From the NCBI RefSeq assembly GCF_003096555.1, contig NZ_QEKM01000001.1, forward strand, positions 1,984,001 to 2,048,000: a stretch of 64,000 nucleotides of DNA, in the 5' to 3' direction. The notes under the pieces were generated by a model, which ran no database searches, was not told where the DNA came from, and worked only from the letters and a program-made list of their open reading frames with translations. Of this stretch, positions 18,738 through 27,947 are shown piece by piece (the first letter of the stretch is position 1; every line of letters begins with the position of its first letter). Source of the stretch: Simplicispira sp. 125 (lineage in GTDB: Bacteria > Pseudomonadota > Gammaproteobacteria > Burkholderiales > Burkholderiaceae_C). Both the position numbers and the translations under genes were made by a program.

Positions 18738-19373
18738 ATGGCCCAGTATTTCGAAGTTCATCCTGAAAACCCCCAACCGCGCTTGCTCAAGCAGGCGGCT
18801 GCGTTGCTGCAAAAGGGCGGCATCGTGGCCGTACCCACGGATTCGAGCTATGCCTTGGTGTGCCACCTGGACGACAAGAACGCCGCCGACCTGCTGCGCC
18901 GCATCCGCCAGGTGGATGATAAACACCACCTCACCCTGCTGTGCCGCGACCTGTCAGAACTGTCGAGCTATGCGCGCGTGGACAACCGCCAGTACCGCCT
19001 GCTCAAGCTGGCCACGCCGGGCGCCTACACCTTCATCCTGGAAGCGACCAAGGAAGTGCCCCGCCGCGTGAGCCACCCTTCGCGCAAGACCATCGGCCTG
19101 CGCGTGCCCGAACACAAGGCGCTGCAAGAGCTGCTGGCCTTGCATGGCGCGCCGCTGCTGGCGACCACATTGATTGCCCCCGGCGAAACCGAACCCCTCA
19201 ACGATGCGCAAGAGATCCGCGAAAAGTTTGAGCAAGTTCTGGCTGCTGTGGTGGACGCCGGCGCCTGCCCCTCGGCCCCCACCACGGTGATTGACCTCAC
19301 GCCCATGGGCACCGGCGGCGACCCCGAGGTGGTACGCACCGGGCGCGGCAGCCTGCAAGCGCTGGGGCTGTGA
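18738..19373 (+). CDS. Sua5/YciO/YrdC family protein
   Basis: A 211-residue protein of the threonylcarbamoyl-AMP synthase superfamily. The segment GGIVAVPTDSSYALVCHL matches the nucleotide-binding strand-loop, and KHHLTLLCRDLSELSSYA and PGAYTFILEATKEVP are typical of the YciO subgroup. True TsaC activity for tRNA t6A is not assured, since YciO is a paralogue. Its start follows the PHP gene by 12 bp and the M50 protease follows 47 bp later, so these three may form an operon. Confidence 0.88.
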   Translation: MAQYFEVHPENPQPRLLKQAAALLQKGGIVAVPTDSSYALVCHLDDKNAADLLRRIRQVDDKHHLTLLCRDLSELSSYARVDNRQYRLLKLATPGAYTFILEATKEVPRRVSHPSRKTIGLRVPEHKALQELLALHGAPLLATTLIAPGETEPLNDAQEIREKFEQVLAAVVDAGACPSAPTTVIDLTPMGTGGDPEVVRTGRGSLQALGL

Positions 19374-19420
19374 TCGCCCCACCGGGACGGTAGCGCTTGC
19401 GTGTCTGAGACAATCAGCGG

Positions 19421-20089
19421 GTGGACATCTCCAATCTCATCCAAACCGTTCTGATCTACGCCCTGCCGGTGCTGTTTGCCATCACCGTGCACGAGGCGGC
19501 CCATGGCTATGCGGCGCGCCATTTTGGCGACAACACCGCCTACCAGATGGGGCGCATCACCCTCAACCCGCTCAAGCACATCGACCCGGTCGGCACCATT
19601 TTGATGCCGCTGCTGCTGTACTTTGCCACTTCGGGCGCCTTCCTGTTCGGCTATGCCAAGCCCGTGCCCGTCAATTTTGGCAACCTGCGCAACCCCAAGC
19701 AGCACATGGTGTGGGTGGCGCTCGCAGGGCCGGCATCCAACTTCGTGCAGGCCGTGCTGTGGGCCGTGTTTCTGGTGGTGCTGGTAGGCATGGGCTTGAA
19801 TGAACGCTTCTTCATGGAAATGGCGCGTGCCGGGATATTGGTCAACCTGGTGATGTGGGCCTTCAACCTGTTCCCGCTGCCGCCGCTCGATGGCGGGCGC
19901 ATCTTGGTCGGCCTGCTGCCCTGGAAGCAAGCCCACATGGTCTCGCGCATCGAGCCCTGGGGTTTCTTCATCGTGATGGGCCTGGTGATTGCGGGCATCG
20001 TCGGCAGCCTGTGGCTGCGCCCGCTGATGGCGCTAGGCTATGGCGCCATCAACCTGCTGCTCACACCGCTCACGGCGCTGCTGCGCTAA
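19421..20089 (+). CDS. Site-2 protease family (M50) membrane metalloprotease
   Basis: A 222-residue intramembrane zinc protease of the short S2P/YwhC type. The HExxH motif is VHEAAHGYAARHFGD near residue 24-38. The second motif NLFPLPPLDGG near residue 145 supplies the third metal ligand (Asp). Five to six hydrophobic segments are visible. The start is the GTG at 19421. No regulatory substrate is identifiable. It precedes trpS by 38 bp on the same strand. Confidence 0.9.
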   Translation: MDISNLIQTVLIYALPVLFAITVHEAAHGYAARHFGDNTAYQMGRITLNPLKHIDPVGTILMPLLLYFATSGAFLFGYAKPVPVNFGNLRNPKQHMVWVALAGPASNFVQAVLWAVFLVVLVGMGLNERFFMEMARAGILVNLVMWAFNLFPLPPLDGGRILVGLLPWKQAHMVSRIEPWGFFIVMGLVIAGIVGSLWLRPLMALGYGAINLLLTPLTALLR

Positions 20090-20127
20090 TCCCCCCACTT
20101 TTTCCTTTGTCTGCTGATTTCGTTCCC

Positions 20128-21426
20128 ATGAGCACCACGCGCTTTCTCACCGGCATCACCACCACGGGCACGCCCCACCTGGGCAACTTCGTCGGCTCCA
20201 TCCGCCCCTCGGTGGCGGCCAGCCTGCGCCCTGGCGTGCAGAGCTTCTACTTCCTGGCCGATTACCACGCGCTCATCAAGTGCGAAGACCCGGTGCGCAT
20301 CCAGCGCTCCACGCTGGAGATTGCGGCGAGCTGGCTCGCCGCTGGCCTGGACCCGGAAAAAGTCACCTTCTACCGCCAGTCGGACATCCCCGAAATCCCC
20401 GAACTCACCTGGCTACTGACCTGCGTGACCGGCAAGGGCTTGCTCAACCGCGCCCATGCCTACAAGGCCAGCGTGGACAAAAACCACGAAGCGGGCCGTG
20501 AAAGCGACGACGGCGTGACCGCAGGCCTGTTCATGTACCCGGTGCTGATGGCCGCAGACATCTTGATGTTCAAGGCGCACAAGGTACCCGTGGGGCGCGA
20601 CCAGGTACAGCACATCGAGATGGCGCGCGACATGGGCGCGAGCTTCAATCACCTGTATGGCGAGCACTTTGTGCTGCCCGAAGCGGTGATCGACGACAAC
20701 GTGGCCACCCTGCCCGGCCTGGACGGCCGCAAGATGAGCAAGAGCTACGACAACACCATCCCACTGTTCTCCTCGCGGGCGCAGTTGCAAAAGCTCATTG
20801 GCGGCATCGTCACCGATTCGCGCGCACCGGGTGAGGCCAAGGACACCGAAGGCTCGGCCCTGTTCCAGATCTACCAGGCCTTTGCCACGCCGGAAGAAAC
20901 CGCTGCGCTGCGCCAACAGTACGCCAATGGCATTGCCTGGAGCGAGGCCAAGCAGATGCTGCTCGAGCGGGTGGACCAAGTGATTGCCCCGATGCGTGAG
21001 CAGTACGAGGCGCTCATCAACGACCCCGCACGCATCGAACAGACGCTGCTGGCAGGCGCCGAACGCGCACGCCAGGCGGCCACCCCCTTCCTGCGCGAGC
21101 TGCGCTCGGCCGTAGGCCTGCGCAGCCTGGTGCAAGCCAGCAACGCCAAAGCGGCCAAGGCCACGAAGGCCGCCCTGCCCAGCTTCAAACAATACCGCGA
21201 GAAGGACGGCAAGTTCTACTTCAAGTTCGTCGATGCCAACGGGCGCCTGCTGTTGCAAAGCACGGGCTTCGATGCCCCCAAGGAAGCCGGACAGGCCATT
21301 GCACAACTACAGCAAAACGCCGACGCCCTGCAGACCCTGGCGCCCCGACTGACCCCGGTGGACGGCGTGACACCCGCCGATGTGAGCGCCGCGCTGCAGA
21401 CACTGGCTGAAGCTGCTGCCGCTTAA
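20128..21426 (+). CDS. trpS: Tryptophan--tRNA ligase with C-terminal extension
   Basis: A class I aminoacyl-tRNA synthetase that charges tRNA-Trp. The HIGH-like motif is TGTPHLGNF (residues 12-20) and the KMSKS motif is KMSKSYDN near 202. It has 432 residues, about 100 more than the usual ~330. The extra part after about residue 330 includes a block near 350-395 (FKQYREKDGKFYFKF) that resembles the small DUF1508/YegP-type fold by eye. The start at 20128 is set by the MSTTRFLTG N-terminus. Confidence 0.93.
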   Translation: MSTTRFLTGITTTGTPHLGNFVGSIRPSVAASLRPGVQSFYFLADYHALIKCEDPVRIQRSTLEIAASWLAAGLDPEKVTFYRQSDIPEIPELTWLLTCVTGKGLLNRAHAYKASVDKNHEAGRESDDGVTAGLFMYPVLMAADILMFKAHKVPVGRDQVQHIEMARDMGASFNHLYGEHFVLPEAVIDDNVATLPGLDGRKMSKSYDNTIPLFSSRAQLQKLIGGIVTDSRAPGEAKDTEGSALFQIYQAFATPEETAALRQQYANGIAWSEAKQMLLERVDQVIAPMREQYEALINDPARIEQTLLAGAERARQAATPFLRELRSAVGLRSLVQASNAKAAKATKAALPSFKQYREKDGKFYFKFVDANGRLLLQSTGFDAPKEAGQAIAQLQQNADALQTLAPRLTPVDGVTPADVSAALQTLAEAAAA

Positions 21427-21504
21427 AACCCCCAGCGATTAAAAAGCCGCCCACTGTCAAACCTTTGACACGCTGCGGGCCTGCCCCGCAGCGACAATCA
21501 CCGC

Positions 21505-21936
21505 ATGGAATGGGACTACCCGCACCCCTTTACGCTGCCCGCCACGCCGTGCGCGCAAGACATCGACGGCCTGAACCACACCAACAATGCGGTGTACGTG
21601 CAGTGGTGCGAAAAAGTGGGCTGGGCCCACTCCGAAGCCCTGGGCCTGGGCATGGCGGACTACCTGCGCCTGGACCGCGCCATGGCGATCCGCAAGGCCG
21701 AATACGACTACGTGCTGCCGTCATTGCAGGATGAAGCGCTCACCCTGGGCACCTGGATCACCGCCAGCGACGGCAAGCTGACCATGGAGCGGCGCTTTCA
21801 GATTCTGCGCGACAGCGACGGGGCCACCATCCTGCGTGGCCGCTGGGGCCTGGTCTGCATCGAGGTGGGCAGCGGCAAGCCACGGCGCTTGCCGCCGGAG
21901 TTCTGCCAGATCTATCTACCAGCACTGGTAGCTTAA
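21505..21936 (+). CDS. Acyl-CoA thioesterase (hotdog fold)
   Basis: A 143-residue 4HBT-type thioesterase. The segment DIDGLNHTNNAVYVQWCEKVGW contains the conserved Asp/His/Asn pattern of the active-site helix (here D..NH.NN..Y). It is probably cytoplasmic, and the acyl substrate is unknown. It converges with fghA and their stop codons overlap by four bases. Family membership is clear, but a physiological role is not. Confidence 0.85.
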   Translation: MEWDYPHPFTLPATPCAQDIDGLNHTNNAVYVQWCEKVGWAHSEALGLGMADYLRLDRAMAIRKAEYDYVLPSLQDEALTLGTWITASDGKLTMERRFQILRDSDGATILRGRWGLVCIEVGSGKPRRLPPEFCQIYLPALVA

Positions 21937-22796
21937 GAAAGCGCCAGGGCGTGGTGGGCCAGGTGGTCTGCCATAAAGGTCTGGATGAAGTAATAGCCAT
22001 GGTCGTAACCGGGCTGGCGGCGCAGCGTGAGGGGTTGGCCCACCTGTGCGCAAGCGGCTTCGAACACCTCGGGCAGCAGTTGGTTCTCCAGCAAGAACTT
22101 GTCGGCCAGACCCTGGTCGATCAGGATGCCGCCAGGGTACGGTGGCGTTGTTTGCGCGGCCATCAATGCACTGGCATCGTGTGCAAGCCATGCGCTCTCG
22201 TCCTTCCCCAGGTAGCCGCTGAAAGCCTTTTTCCCCCAGGGGCACTGGCTGGGTGCGGCAATGGGCGCAAAGGCCGAAACGCTTTTGAACACCCCCGGGT
22301 GGCGCAACGCCAGCGTGAGCGCACCGTGCCCGCCCATGGAATGGCCAAAAATCCCCGCCCGCTCCAAATCGACGGGCAAATGCGCGCCCAGCAGGGGCAG
22401 CAATTCGTGCGTGAGGTAGCTCTCCATGCGCCAATGCGTGGCCCAGGGGGCTTGCGTGGCGTCGAGGTAAAAGCCGGCCCCCACGCCAAAGTCCCAGGCA
22501 TCGGCCTCGCCGGGCACCTGGGCACCGCGTGGGCTGGTGTCGGGCGCCACCAACACCAGGCCCAGGTCAGCCGCCAAACGCTGCGCACCGGCCTTGGTCA
22601 TGAAGGTGTCTTCGTTGCAGGTCAGGCCCGCCAGGTACACCAGCACGGGCCGCTTTGCTCCCTGCAAGGCCTGCGGCGGCAGGTAGACCGAGAACTTCAT
22701 CGGCAAGCCGATTTCGCGGGAAGCGTGCTGATAGACGCGCTGCGCACCGCCAAAGCAGGCATGCGCGCTCAAAAGATCAAGGGCTTGGAGGGTCAT
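21933..22796 (-). CDS. fghA: S-formylglutathione hydrolase
   Basis: A serine esterase that hydrolyses S-formylglutathione to formate and glutathione, the second step of formaldehyde detoxification. It has 287 residues. The nucleophile elbow is FGHSMGGHGAL. The N-terminus MTLQALDLLSAHACFGG is typical, so I set the start at 22796 rather than the longer frame. The C-terminal GYDHGYYFIQTFMADHL carries the catalytic His. It lies downstream of the class III alcohol dehydrogenase gene on the same strand, the usual pair for this pathway. Confidence 0.94.
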   Translation of the reverse strand: MTLQALDLLSAHACFGGAQRVYQHASREIGLPMKFSVYLPPQALQGAKRPVLVYLAGLTCNEDTFMTKAGAQRLAADLGLVLVAPDTSPRGAQVPGEADAWDFGVGAGFYLDATQAPWATHWRMESYLTHELLPLLGAHLPVDLERAGIFGHSMGGHGALTLALRHPGVFKSVSAFAPIAAPSQCPWGKKAFSGYLGKDESAWLAHDASALMAAQTTPPYPGGILIDQGLADKFLLENQLLPEVFEAACAQVGQPLTLRRQPGYDHGYYFIQTFMADHLAHHALALS

Positions 22797-22800
22797 TTTG

Positions 22801-22864
22801 CTATATTTAAATGAGCTACTAACGCTTACCAAATAAGCGCTAGAGCCATTTTTTATATAAATTA
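22801..22864. repeat. Dispersed palindromic repeat, copy 6
   Basis: A copy with GAGCTACTAACGCTTACCAA and ATAAGCGCTAGAGCCATTTT. It fills the 65-bp gap between the alcohol dehydrogenase stop and the fghA start. Confidence 0.75.
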
Positions 22865-23968
22865 GTAAAGCACGACACCCCGGATCGATTCGCCGCTCTT
22901 CATCAGGTCAAAGCCTTTGTTGATGTCTTCGAGCGGCATGGTGTGCGTGATCAGGTCGTCGATATTGATCTTGCCCTCCATGTACCAGTCCACGATTTTG
23001 GGTACATCGGTGCGGCCCCGTGCGCCGCCAAAGGCCGAACCCTCCCACTTGCGGCCCGTGACCAGCTGGAACGGCCGGGTGCTGATCTCGGCGCCCGCCT
23101 CGGCCACGCCAATGATGATGCTGCGCCCCCAGCCTTTGTGCGTGCATTCGAGCGCCTGGCGCATCACCTGCGTATTGCCAATGCACTCAAAAGAATAATC
23201 GGCCCCGCCATCGGTCAGCTGCACGATGGCATCGACCACGTTGTCCACTTCCTTGGGGTTGATGAAGTGCGTCATGCCGAACTTGCGCGCCATCGCCTGG
23301 CGGGCGGGGTTGATGTCCACGCCAATAATCTTGTCGGCGCCCACCATCTTGGCACCCTGGATCACGTTCAGGCCAATGCCGCCCAGGCCGAACACCACCA
23401 CATTGGCACCGGCCTCGACCTTGGCCGTGAAAATCACGGCGCCAATCCCGGTGGTCACGCCGCAGCCGATGTAGCACACCTTGTCAAACGGCGCGTCTTC
23501 GCGGATCTTGGCCAGCGAAATCTCGGGGGCCACGGTGTAGTTGCTGAACGTGCTGGTGCCCATGTAATGAAAGATAGGCTTGCCGTCCAGGCTGAACCGG
23601 CTGGTGGCGTCGGGCATCAGGCCCTTGCCCTGGGTGCCGCGGATCAGCTGGCACAGATTGGTCTTGCGCGAGAGGCAGAACTTGCACTGGCGGCATTCGG
23701 GCGTGTAGAGCGGAATGACATGATCGCCCTTCTTCAGGCTGGTCACACCGGGACCCACATCGACCACAATACCCGCGCCCTCATGGCCCAGGATGGCCGG
23801 AAAAATACCTTCGGGGTCGGCGCCGCTCAGGGTGTAGTAATCGGTATGGCAAATACCCGTGGCCTTGATCTCGACCAGCACTTCGCCAAAACGGGGGCCC
23901 TCCAGATCGACGGTTTCAATGGTCAGGGGCTGACCTGCTTGCCATGCAACGGCTGCTTTGGTTTTCAT
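22862..23968 (-). CDS. frmA: S-(hydroxymethyl)glutathione dehydrogenase (class III ADH)
   Basis: A zinc-dependent NAD(P)-linked dehydrogenase that oxidises S-hydroxymethylglutathione, the adduct of formaldehyde and glutathione. It has 368 residues from the ATG at 23968. Catalytic zinc ligands lie in [12 protein letters not shown] and GHEGAGIV, and the structural zinc cysteines in [15 protein letters not shown]. The Rossmann motif is [16 protein letters not shown]. Length and motifs are those of a full class III enzyme. No FrmR-type regulator is next to it. Confidence 0.95.
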   Translation of the reverse strand: MKTKAAVAWQAGQPLTIETVDLEGPRFGEVLVEIKATGICHTDYYTLSGADPEGIFPAILGHEGAGIVVDVGPGVTSLKKGDHVIPLYTPECRQCKFCLSRKTNLCQLIRGTQGKGLMPDATSRFSLDGKPIFHYMGTSTFSNYTVAPEISLAKIREDAPFDKVCYIGCGVTTGIGAVIFTAKVEAGANVVVFGLGGIGLNVIQGAKMVGADKIIGVDINPARQAMARKFGMTHFINPKEVDNVVDAIVQLTDGGADYSFECIGNTQVMRQALECTHKGWGRSIIIGVAEAGAEISTRPFQLVTGRKWEGSAFGGARGRTDVPKIVDWYMEGKINIDDLITHTMPLEDINKGFDLMKSGESIRGVVLY

Positions 23969-24207
23969 GGTGCGCCTCAAAAAATAGAAATGTGTCCCCA
24001 AAGCTCCACGGGGAAGGCCCTACTGTAGAGGCCTTGCGGATTTCCAGCCCACCACTGGACAGGTATCCCCACAAACCAGGATCTATCACGCCGCAGACCC
24101 TCCCCCAAGCGCCTTCAGAAGCCAACAATTCTGAGCATTCTGCAGGTGCATTCACCCGCCTCAGCGCCCATACCCCTCATGGTCTCTCCCGCTTCTATAG
24201 CCTCTGA

Positions 24208-24649
24208 TCAAGCGCCAGTTTGGCCATACCAAGGTGCGCTACCGAGGACTCGAAAGAACACGCTGCAGCTCAAGACGCTGTTTGCGCTATCGAACCTGTA
24301 AATGGTGCGCCACCCACTGCTGAGGGCGCAGGGATGAGTGCGCCTGGAGACAGGGCGCAGACCGCAAAAGGACCGAAAGGGAACCGCCTTGGCTTCGCGC
24401 CTGAGCGGTCCGGGGTCGGTACCTGCTTTCAGCAGCTTGCGGGCGTCTTCGCGTGCCTCCCGCGCCGGCGACACCTCGGGATAGACACCCAGCGCCAGGG
24501 CTTTTCTTTGCCGCCATGGCGGTATTTCAAGCGCCAGTATTGCCCGCCTGGTCGACCTCCAGGTAGAGACCTTTTTCATCTGCAAGGCACAGTCGTGGTT
24601 GATCCGGTGGACATGTGGCCTTCTTGCAAGCGGTGTCGGTCAGAGGCAT
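24208..24649 (-). pseudogene. Decayed P4-type integrase (N-terminal remnant)
   Basis: Two frames together resemble the start of a P4-family tyrosine recombinase. The piece from the ATG at 24649 begins MPLTDTACKKATCPPDQP and includes ADEKGLYLEV. It stops after 40 residues and is continued in another frame by RKALALGVYPEVSPAREARE and ARKLLKAGTDP. The catalytic C-terminal half is missing. The remnant starts about 175 bp from a 17-bp copy of the tRNA-Ser 3' end and points away from it, the usual layout of an island integrase beside its attachment site. Confidence 0.75.
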
Positions 24650-24758
24650 GTTGGGGGCATTTTTTGGGGGGCACAGGAAAACCCGGAAAAGTGCCCCCAA
24701 TTGCGCCTCTCGTTTGCGTGGCTTCAACTGCCCGCCTTTGTGCGTCTTTGGCCAAAAA

Positions 24759-24790
24759 AAACCCCGCTTACCTATGGGAAAGCGGGGTTT
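24759..24790 (-). terminator. Intrinsic terminator hairpin
   Basis: A perfect 11-bp stem AAACCCCGCTT (24759-24769) with AAGCGGGGTTT (24780-24790), continuing into an A-run at 24754-24761 that reads as a T-run on the minus strand. It would stop leftward transcription coming from the tRNA-Ser side. Confidence 0.7.
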
Positions 24791-24824
24791 ACTGGTCAGC
24801 TTTGGACGTCGTTGAACGTCAAAC

Positions 24825-24841
24825 TGGCGGAGAGGGTGGGA
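24825..24841 (-). other. 17-bp copy of the tRNA-Ser 3' end (attachment-site scar)
   Basis: TGGCGGAGAGGGTGGGA is identical to 25718-25734, the 3' end (CCA, acceptor strand and start of the T arm) of the intact tRNA-Ser. Flanking bases differ on both sides. Such duplications are left when a tyrosine-recombinase element integrates at a tRNA 3' end. Confidence 0.75.
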
Positions 24842-25064
24842 CAGCCCCGAATCCACCAATCTCCAGAGGAGAAACCCCGAACTTACAGTGCAGTGTTACA
24901 CGGTGAAGTTCACAGAGTTGAGATGGCTGGATGTTAGCAGGGGATGGCCTGATCGGCACTACGTACCGCACGCCGCACAGGTAGCAGGCTCTGACTTCCT
25001 ATGCAATCCCCTTGTCGTTTTGAATCCACGTTTGCCATTGACCGGCCAAAGCGAACTTGCGAAC

Positions 25065-25604
25065 CTAGAGGCTCGTTGATCGCACCCTCCGTCCCGGCTT
25101 TGGCTGGGTACGCGGTGCGATCTTTCTTTTGGTGAATCGAAAGGCAGCGAAGATGATTGAGCATCTGGAACACGAGGTACGCGATGAGCTGGAGGCCAGC
25201 AGGCAGGGGCAAAAGCGGGCCGTCGCCGTCATGCACTTCAACGGTGACCGCCTAGAGGTGCTGGGGCGCATTGGCCCAAGCGGCGGCATTCGGCTGTAGG
25301 TGTCATCCAGGCGGGCGATGGCACGCTCCCATTGCGCAAACAGACGACGCCGTAAATCAGGCATGTCTATCGGGCGCGGCTTGCCTGTGCGCAGGGCCTC
25401 AAAACGGGCATCCCACTCGGCGTGGAGCGCTTTTGCCTTGGCGTTGGCCTCCTTGAGGTCAGAGGTCTTGAGGGAGGCGCGGATAGCCCACCCGCCGGGG
25501 AAGTGGGCGACAAGGTCTTGCGGGGCACGAAGGCCGAATTGGTAGATGCCGGAATCGGCTCGACGATGCACGCCGGGGAATCGGGTCACGGTAGCTTGGT
25601 TCAC
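25065..25604 (-). pseudogene. Truncated/frameshifted phage-type integrase (DUF6538-like N-terminus)
   Basis: The first ~105 residues from the ATG at 25604 resemble the N-terminal DNA-binding part of tyrosine recombinases with a DUF6538-like domain (GIYQFGLRAPQDLVAHF, and RASLKTSDLKEANAKAKALH). After about residue 105 the frame becomes low-quality sequence. Another frame continues for a stretch, so a frameshift followed by truncation is likely. No catalytic R-H-R-Y residues can be found. It starts 114 bp from the 3' end of tRNA-Ser and points away from it, as an element integrase would. Confidence 0.65.
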
Positions 25605-25677
25605 ACGCCAACCTTACACGGTTTGCCGGGGTGCTACCTCTGCTGCGGGCCTCGTTCTCAGAGGAGCCGCAAGAAGA

Positions 25678-25709
25678 AAGGGCTAGCAAGCGAGTGCCTG
25701 CTAACCCTT
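25678..25709 (-). terminator. Terminator downstream of tRNA-Ser copy 1
   Basis: Stem AAGGGCTAGCA (25678-25688) with TGCTAACCCTT (25699-25709), one wobble pair, with a TTCTTCTT-like tract after it on the minus strand. It lies 9 bp past the tRNA 3' end. Confidence 0.65.
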
Positions 25710-25717
25710 CTTTTGAT

Positions 25718-25834
<117 letters not shown>

Positions 25835-25840
25835 GAAATT

Positions 25841-26068
<228 letters not shown>

Positions 26069-26818
26069 TCAAACCTGGCGCCGCCGCATCCTCGCAATGC
26101 CGAATAGCGCAACAAGCGAGGACAGTCCGATCACCGCCCACTCAGATAGGGTAGGGATGCTCGCAGGAGCAGCAGCAGACCCTGTCACATCAAAAGAAAC
26201 AGCATCCAACCCCATACCAGCGCCACCAGTCCATGCTGCAGGAATTGCAGCGGAGAACTCCAAGATGACGCTCTGCCCCGACAGCGGCGCCAATGCAGCC
26301 GTAGCATTCACTGATCGGGAAACCCATCCTGTATTGGTATTCGTAGAGTTGAAGGTGTATAGAGTGGCCAAGACCACGGTTCCAGATGCATTCAATACGT
26401 TGATACTGAAAACCCGAGGTGCACCACTATGGCTATCAGTAATTGAGTCGCGCCAAGCAAGCGTCGCTGCCGTAATAGCGTTGGGCAAAACAACGGCTTG
26501 ACGGAGGCGATAGGTAGTCGGTGCACCTGCATCGAACATGTTGTATGCGGCGAAGCTGCCAACAGGGGGAGCACCGGGGTTACTGCAATTCGTTGCGGTA
26601 CCTGTGTTGGAGACCGTCCAGTCTGTAGCGTTGAGACCGGCTCCACATCCGCCTGCCACTGTCAGGCCTGACGTGGTCCACCCCGATAGCGTGCCAGTTT
26701 CAAAGCCTCCATTCACAATTAACTCAGCCGCTTGAGCAGAATTTCCGCAGGTCCAAAATGCAACGATCAAGCCACAACTGGCAAGTATTTTTGAAGTAAT
26801 GCACGCAACTGAATTCAA
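26069..26818 (-). CDS. IPTL-CTERM sorting domain exported protein
   Basis: A 249-residue exported protein. I start it at the TTG at 26818, 7 nt after GGAG, giving a signal peptide that ends near NSAQA-AELIVNGGF. The mature part begins NGGFETGTLSGW, a carbohydrate-binding-like/PEP-CTERM-associated opening. The C-terminus is IPTLSEWAVIGLSSLVALFG followed by a basic RMRRRQ tail. This is the IPTL-CTERM tripartite signal thought to be processed by exosortase-like systems. No exosortase or glycosyltransferase genes are in this window. Codon use is more AT-rich than in the neighbours, suggesting transfer. Confidence 0.85.
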   Translation of the reverse strand: MNSVACITSKILASCGLIVAFWTCGNSAQAAELIVNGGFETGTLSGWTTSGLTVAGGCGAGLNATDWTVSNTGTATNCSNPGAPPVGSFAAYNMFDAGAPTTYRLRQAVVLPNAITAATLAWRDSITDSHSGAPRVFSINVLNASGTVVLATLYTFNSTNTNTGWVSRSVNATAALAPLSGQSVILEFSAAIPAAWTGGAGMGLDAVSFDVTGSAAAPASIPTLSEWAVIGLSSLVALFGIARMRRRQV

Positions 26819-27540
26819 TTTATAGCTCCAAATATTGACAGTATGTCGATGTTCATCGTAACTAGCTGTGTCTATGCGTGCAAGAAATTTACACCATACC
26901 CGCGACCGGTCAGCAAGAAAAACTGACCTTGTCGCCATAGCGCCCCGGAGAACGTAGGTCATCCCCACCTCCATAGCCTGATCTCCCGCATCGCCTAGCG
27001 GTCAGTGCCGAACCTCTCCCCCTCACGCTACCCCTCACGGGCCCGGCTCGTCCGATAGGCAAACCCTGCCTGTCAAAACGTAGCGGCGGGCGCAGCTGTT
27101 CTTTGCCCAAATATGTAACAGGCCGCAGAAAATTTTTCACGCACCTGTAAATAACCCCAGCGTTATGCGCTCCAGTTCGCCCGTTTATGCATGTGGCCTG
27201 CGCAACACCTGCCCCAGCACACAAAACTCGGGAGAAATTCCACATGGTAAAAAATTTGACCCATTTTCCGCTCTATTTGCCCCCAAAGGGGCAACTTCTG
27301 GGTTGGGACGGAGAGGCAGCCCATTCAGTCCGCCATTGGCTGAATCGGGAGATTTGTAACAGTGCCGGAGGCGCATTTGATGCTCCGAGTCCCCTGGCAT
27401 CAGCACCTTACTCAGGCCGCGGCTCGCAGCCTGGGCGCAACGCAATGACGTTCGTTGCCCGCTAACTCTCTCAGTCCATCTCACAGCGCATGACCGCCAT
27501 TTTTATGCACGGCGGTTGCGCATCGCCGAAGGAGTCAACC
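26819..27540. other. Non-coding AT-richer stretch of the island
   Basis: About 720 bp with no well-supported gene. It is relatively AT-rich, with direct repeats such as CCCCTCACG near 27020, a short inverted pair around 27330-27350, and one possible small frame at 27244-27465. It lies between the leftward IPTL-CTERM gene and the rightward replication-like module, so it probably holds promoters, or an origin if the RepA-like protein is functional. I see no clear iteron array. Confidence 0.4.
27244..27465 (+). CDS. Possible small hypothetical protein
   Basis: A 73-codon frame starting MVKNLTHFPLYLPPKGQ, with GGGAG 10-11 nt upstream of the ATG. No recognised domain. The second half is Ser/Pro/Gly-rich and less protein-like. 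It lies upstream of the basic 86-residue protein gene in the same orientation. This could be a chance frame. Confidence 0.25.
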   Translation: MVKNLTHFPLYLPPKGQLLGWDGEAAHSVRHWLNREICNSAGGAFDAPSPLASAPYSGRGSQPGRNAMTFVAR

Positions 27541-27801
27541 ATGAATAACCCGGACCAACTGAGCCTCGCTCTGCAAACCGCCTGCCTCATCCAGCAAAAC
27601 CAGATGCTCAAGCAGCAGAACGCCATGCTGCGCGATCTCATGGATCACGTGGACGCAGTAGGTGACCGGCTGTGGCGCATGGATCGCCGTCTCACCACCC
27701 CGCCGGTCGATCAGGCCGGGACGCGCAAGCGGGCAAGCAAGAAGCGCCGTCTGGCCCGCAAGCTGCCTGCCGCTCGCAAGCGCTCAGGTAAGAAGGCATG
27801 A
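27541..27801 (+). CDS. Small basic coiled-coil protein of the island
   Basis: An 86-residue protein not recognised as a known family. It starts at the ATG at 27541 behind a good ribosome site (AAGGAG, 6-7 nt spacing). The first half is Gln/Leu-rich and likely a short coiled coil (IQQNQMLKQQNAMLRDLM). The last 30 residues are Lys/Arg-rich (KRASKKRRLARKLPAARKRS), histone-H1-like, so nucleic-acid binding is plausible. It lies 146 bp before the RepA-like helicase gene in the same direction. Confidence 0.6.
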   Translation: MNNPDQLSLALQTACLIQQNQMLKQQNAMLRDLMDHVDAVGDRLWRMDRRLTTPPVDQAGTRKRASKKRRLARKLPAARKRSGKKA

Positions 27802-27947
27802 CCCAGAGCGATGGGGGCTCCAGCCCCTGTCTATCCGCATGTCGCAGGGCGCTCACACGCCAATCCACCGGCGGTCGGGCAAGGCAACTGCCTGCCCGTC
27901 TCACAGCGTCCTGCGCATGCTCACCCAACATTCAATGAGAAACGTAT

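Noticed and set aside
24185..24215. Further copy of the dispersed repeat (TATAGCCTCTGATCAAGCGCC)
   Set aside because: Only about half of the consensus is present, so it is too short to count as a copy.
26910..27245. Open frame on the minus strand in the island gap
   Set aside because: The protein composition is random, there is no ribosome site, and it lies across direct repeats in the non-coding stretch.
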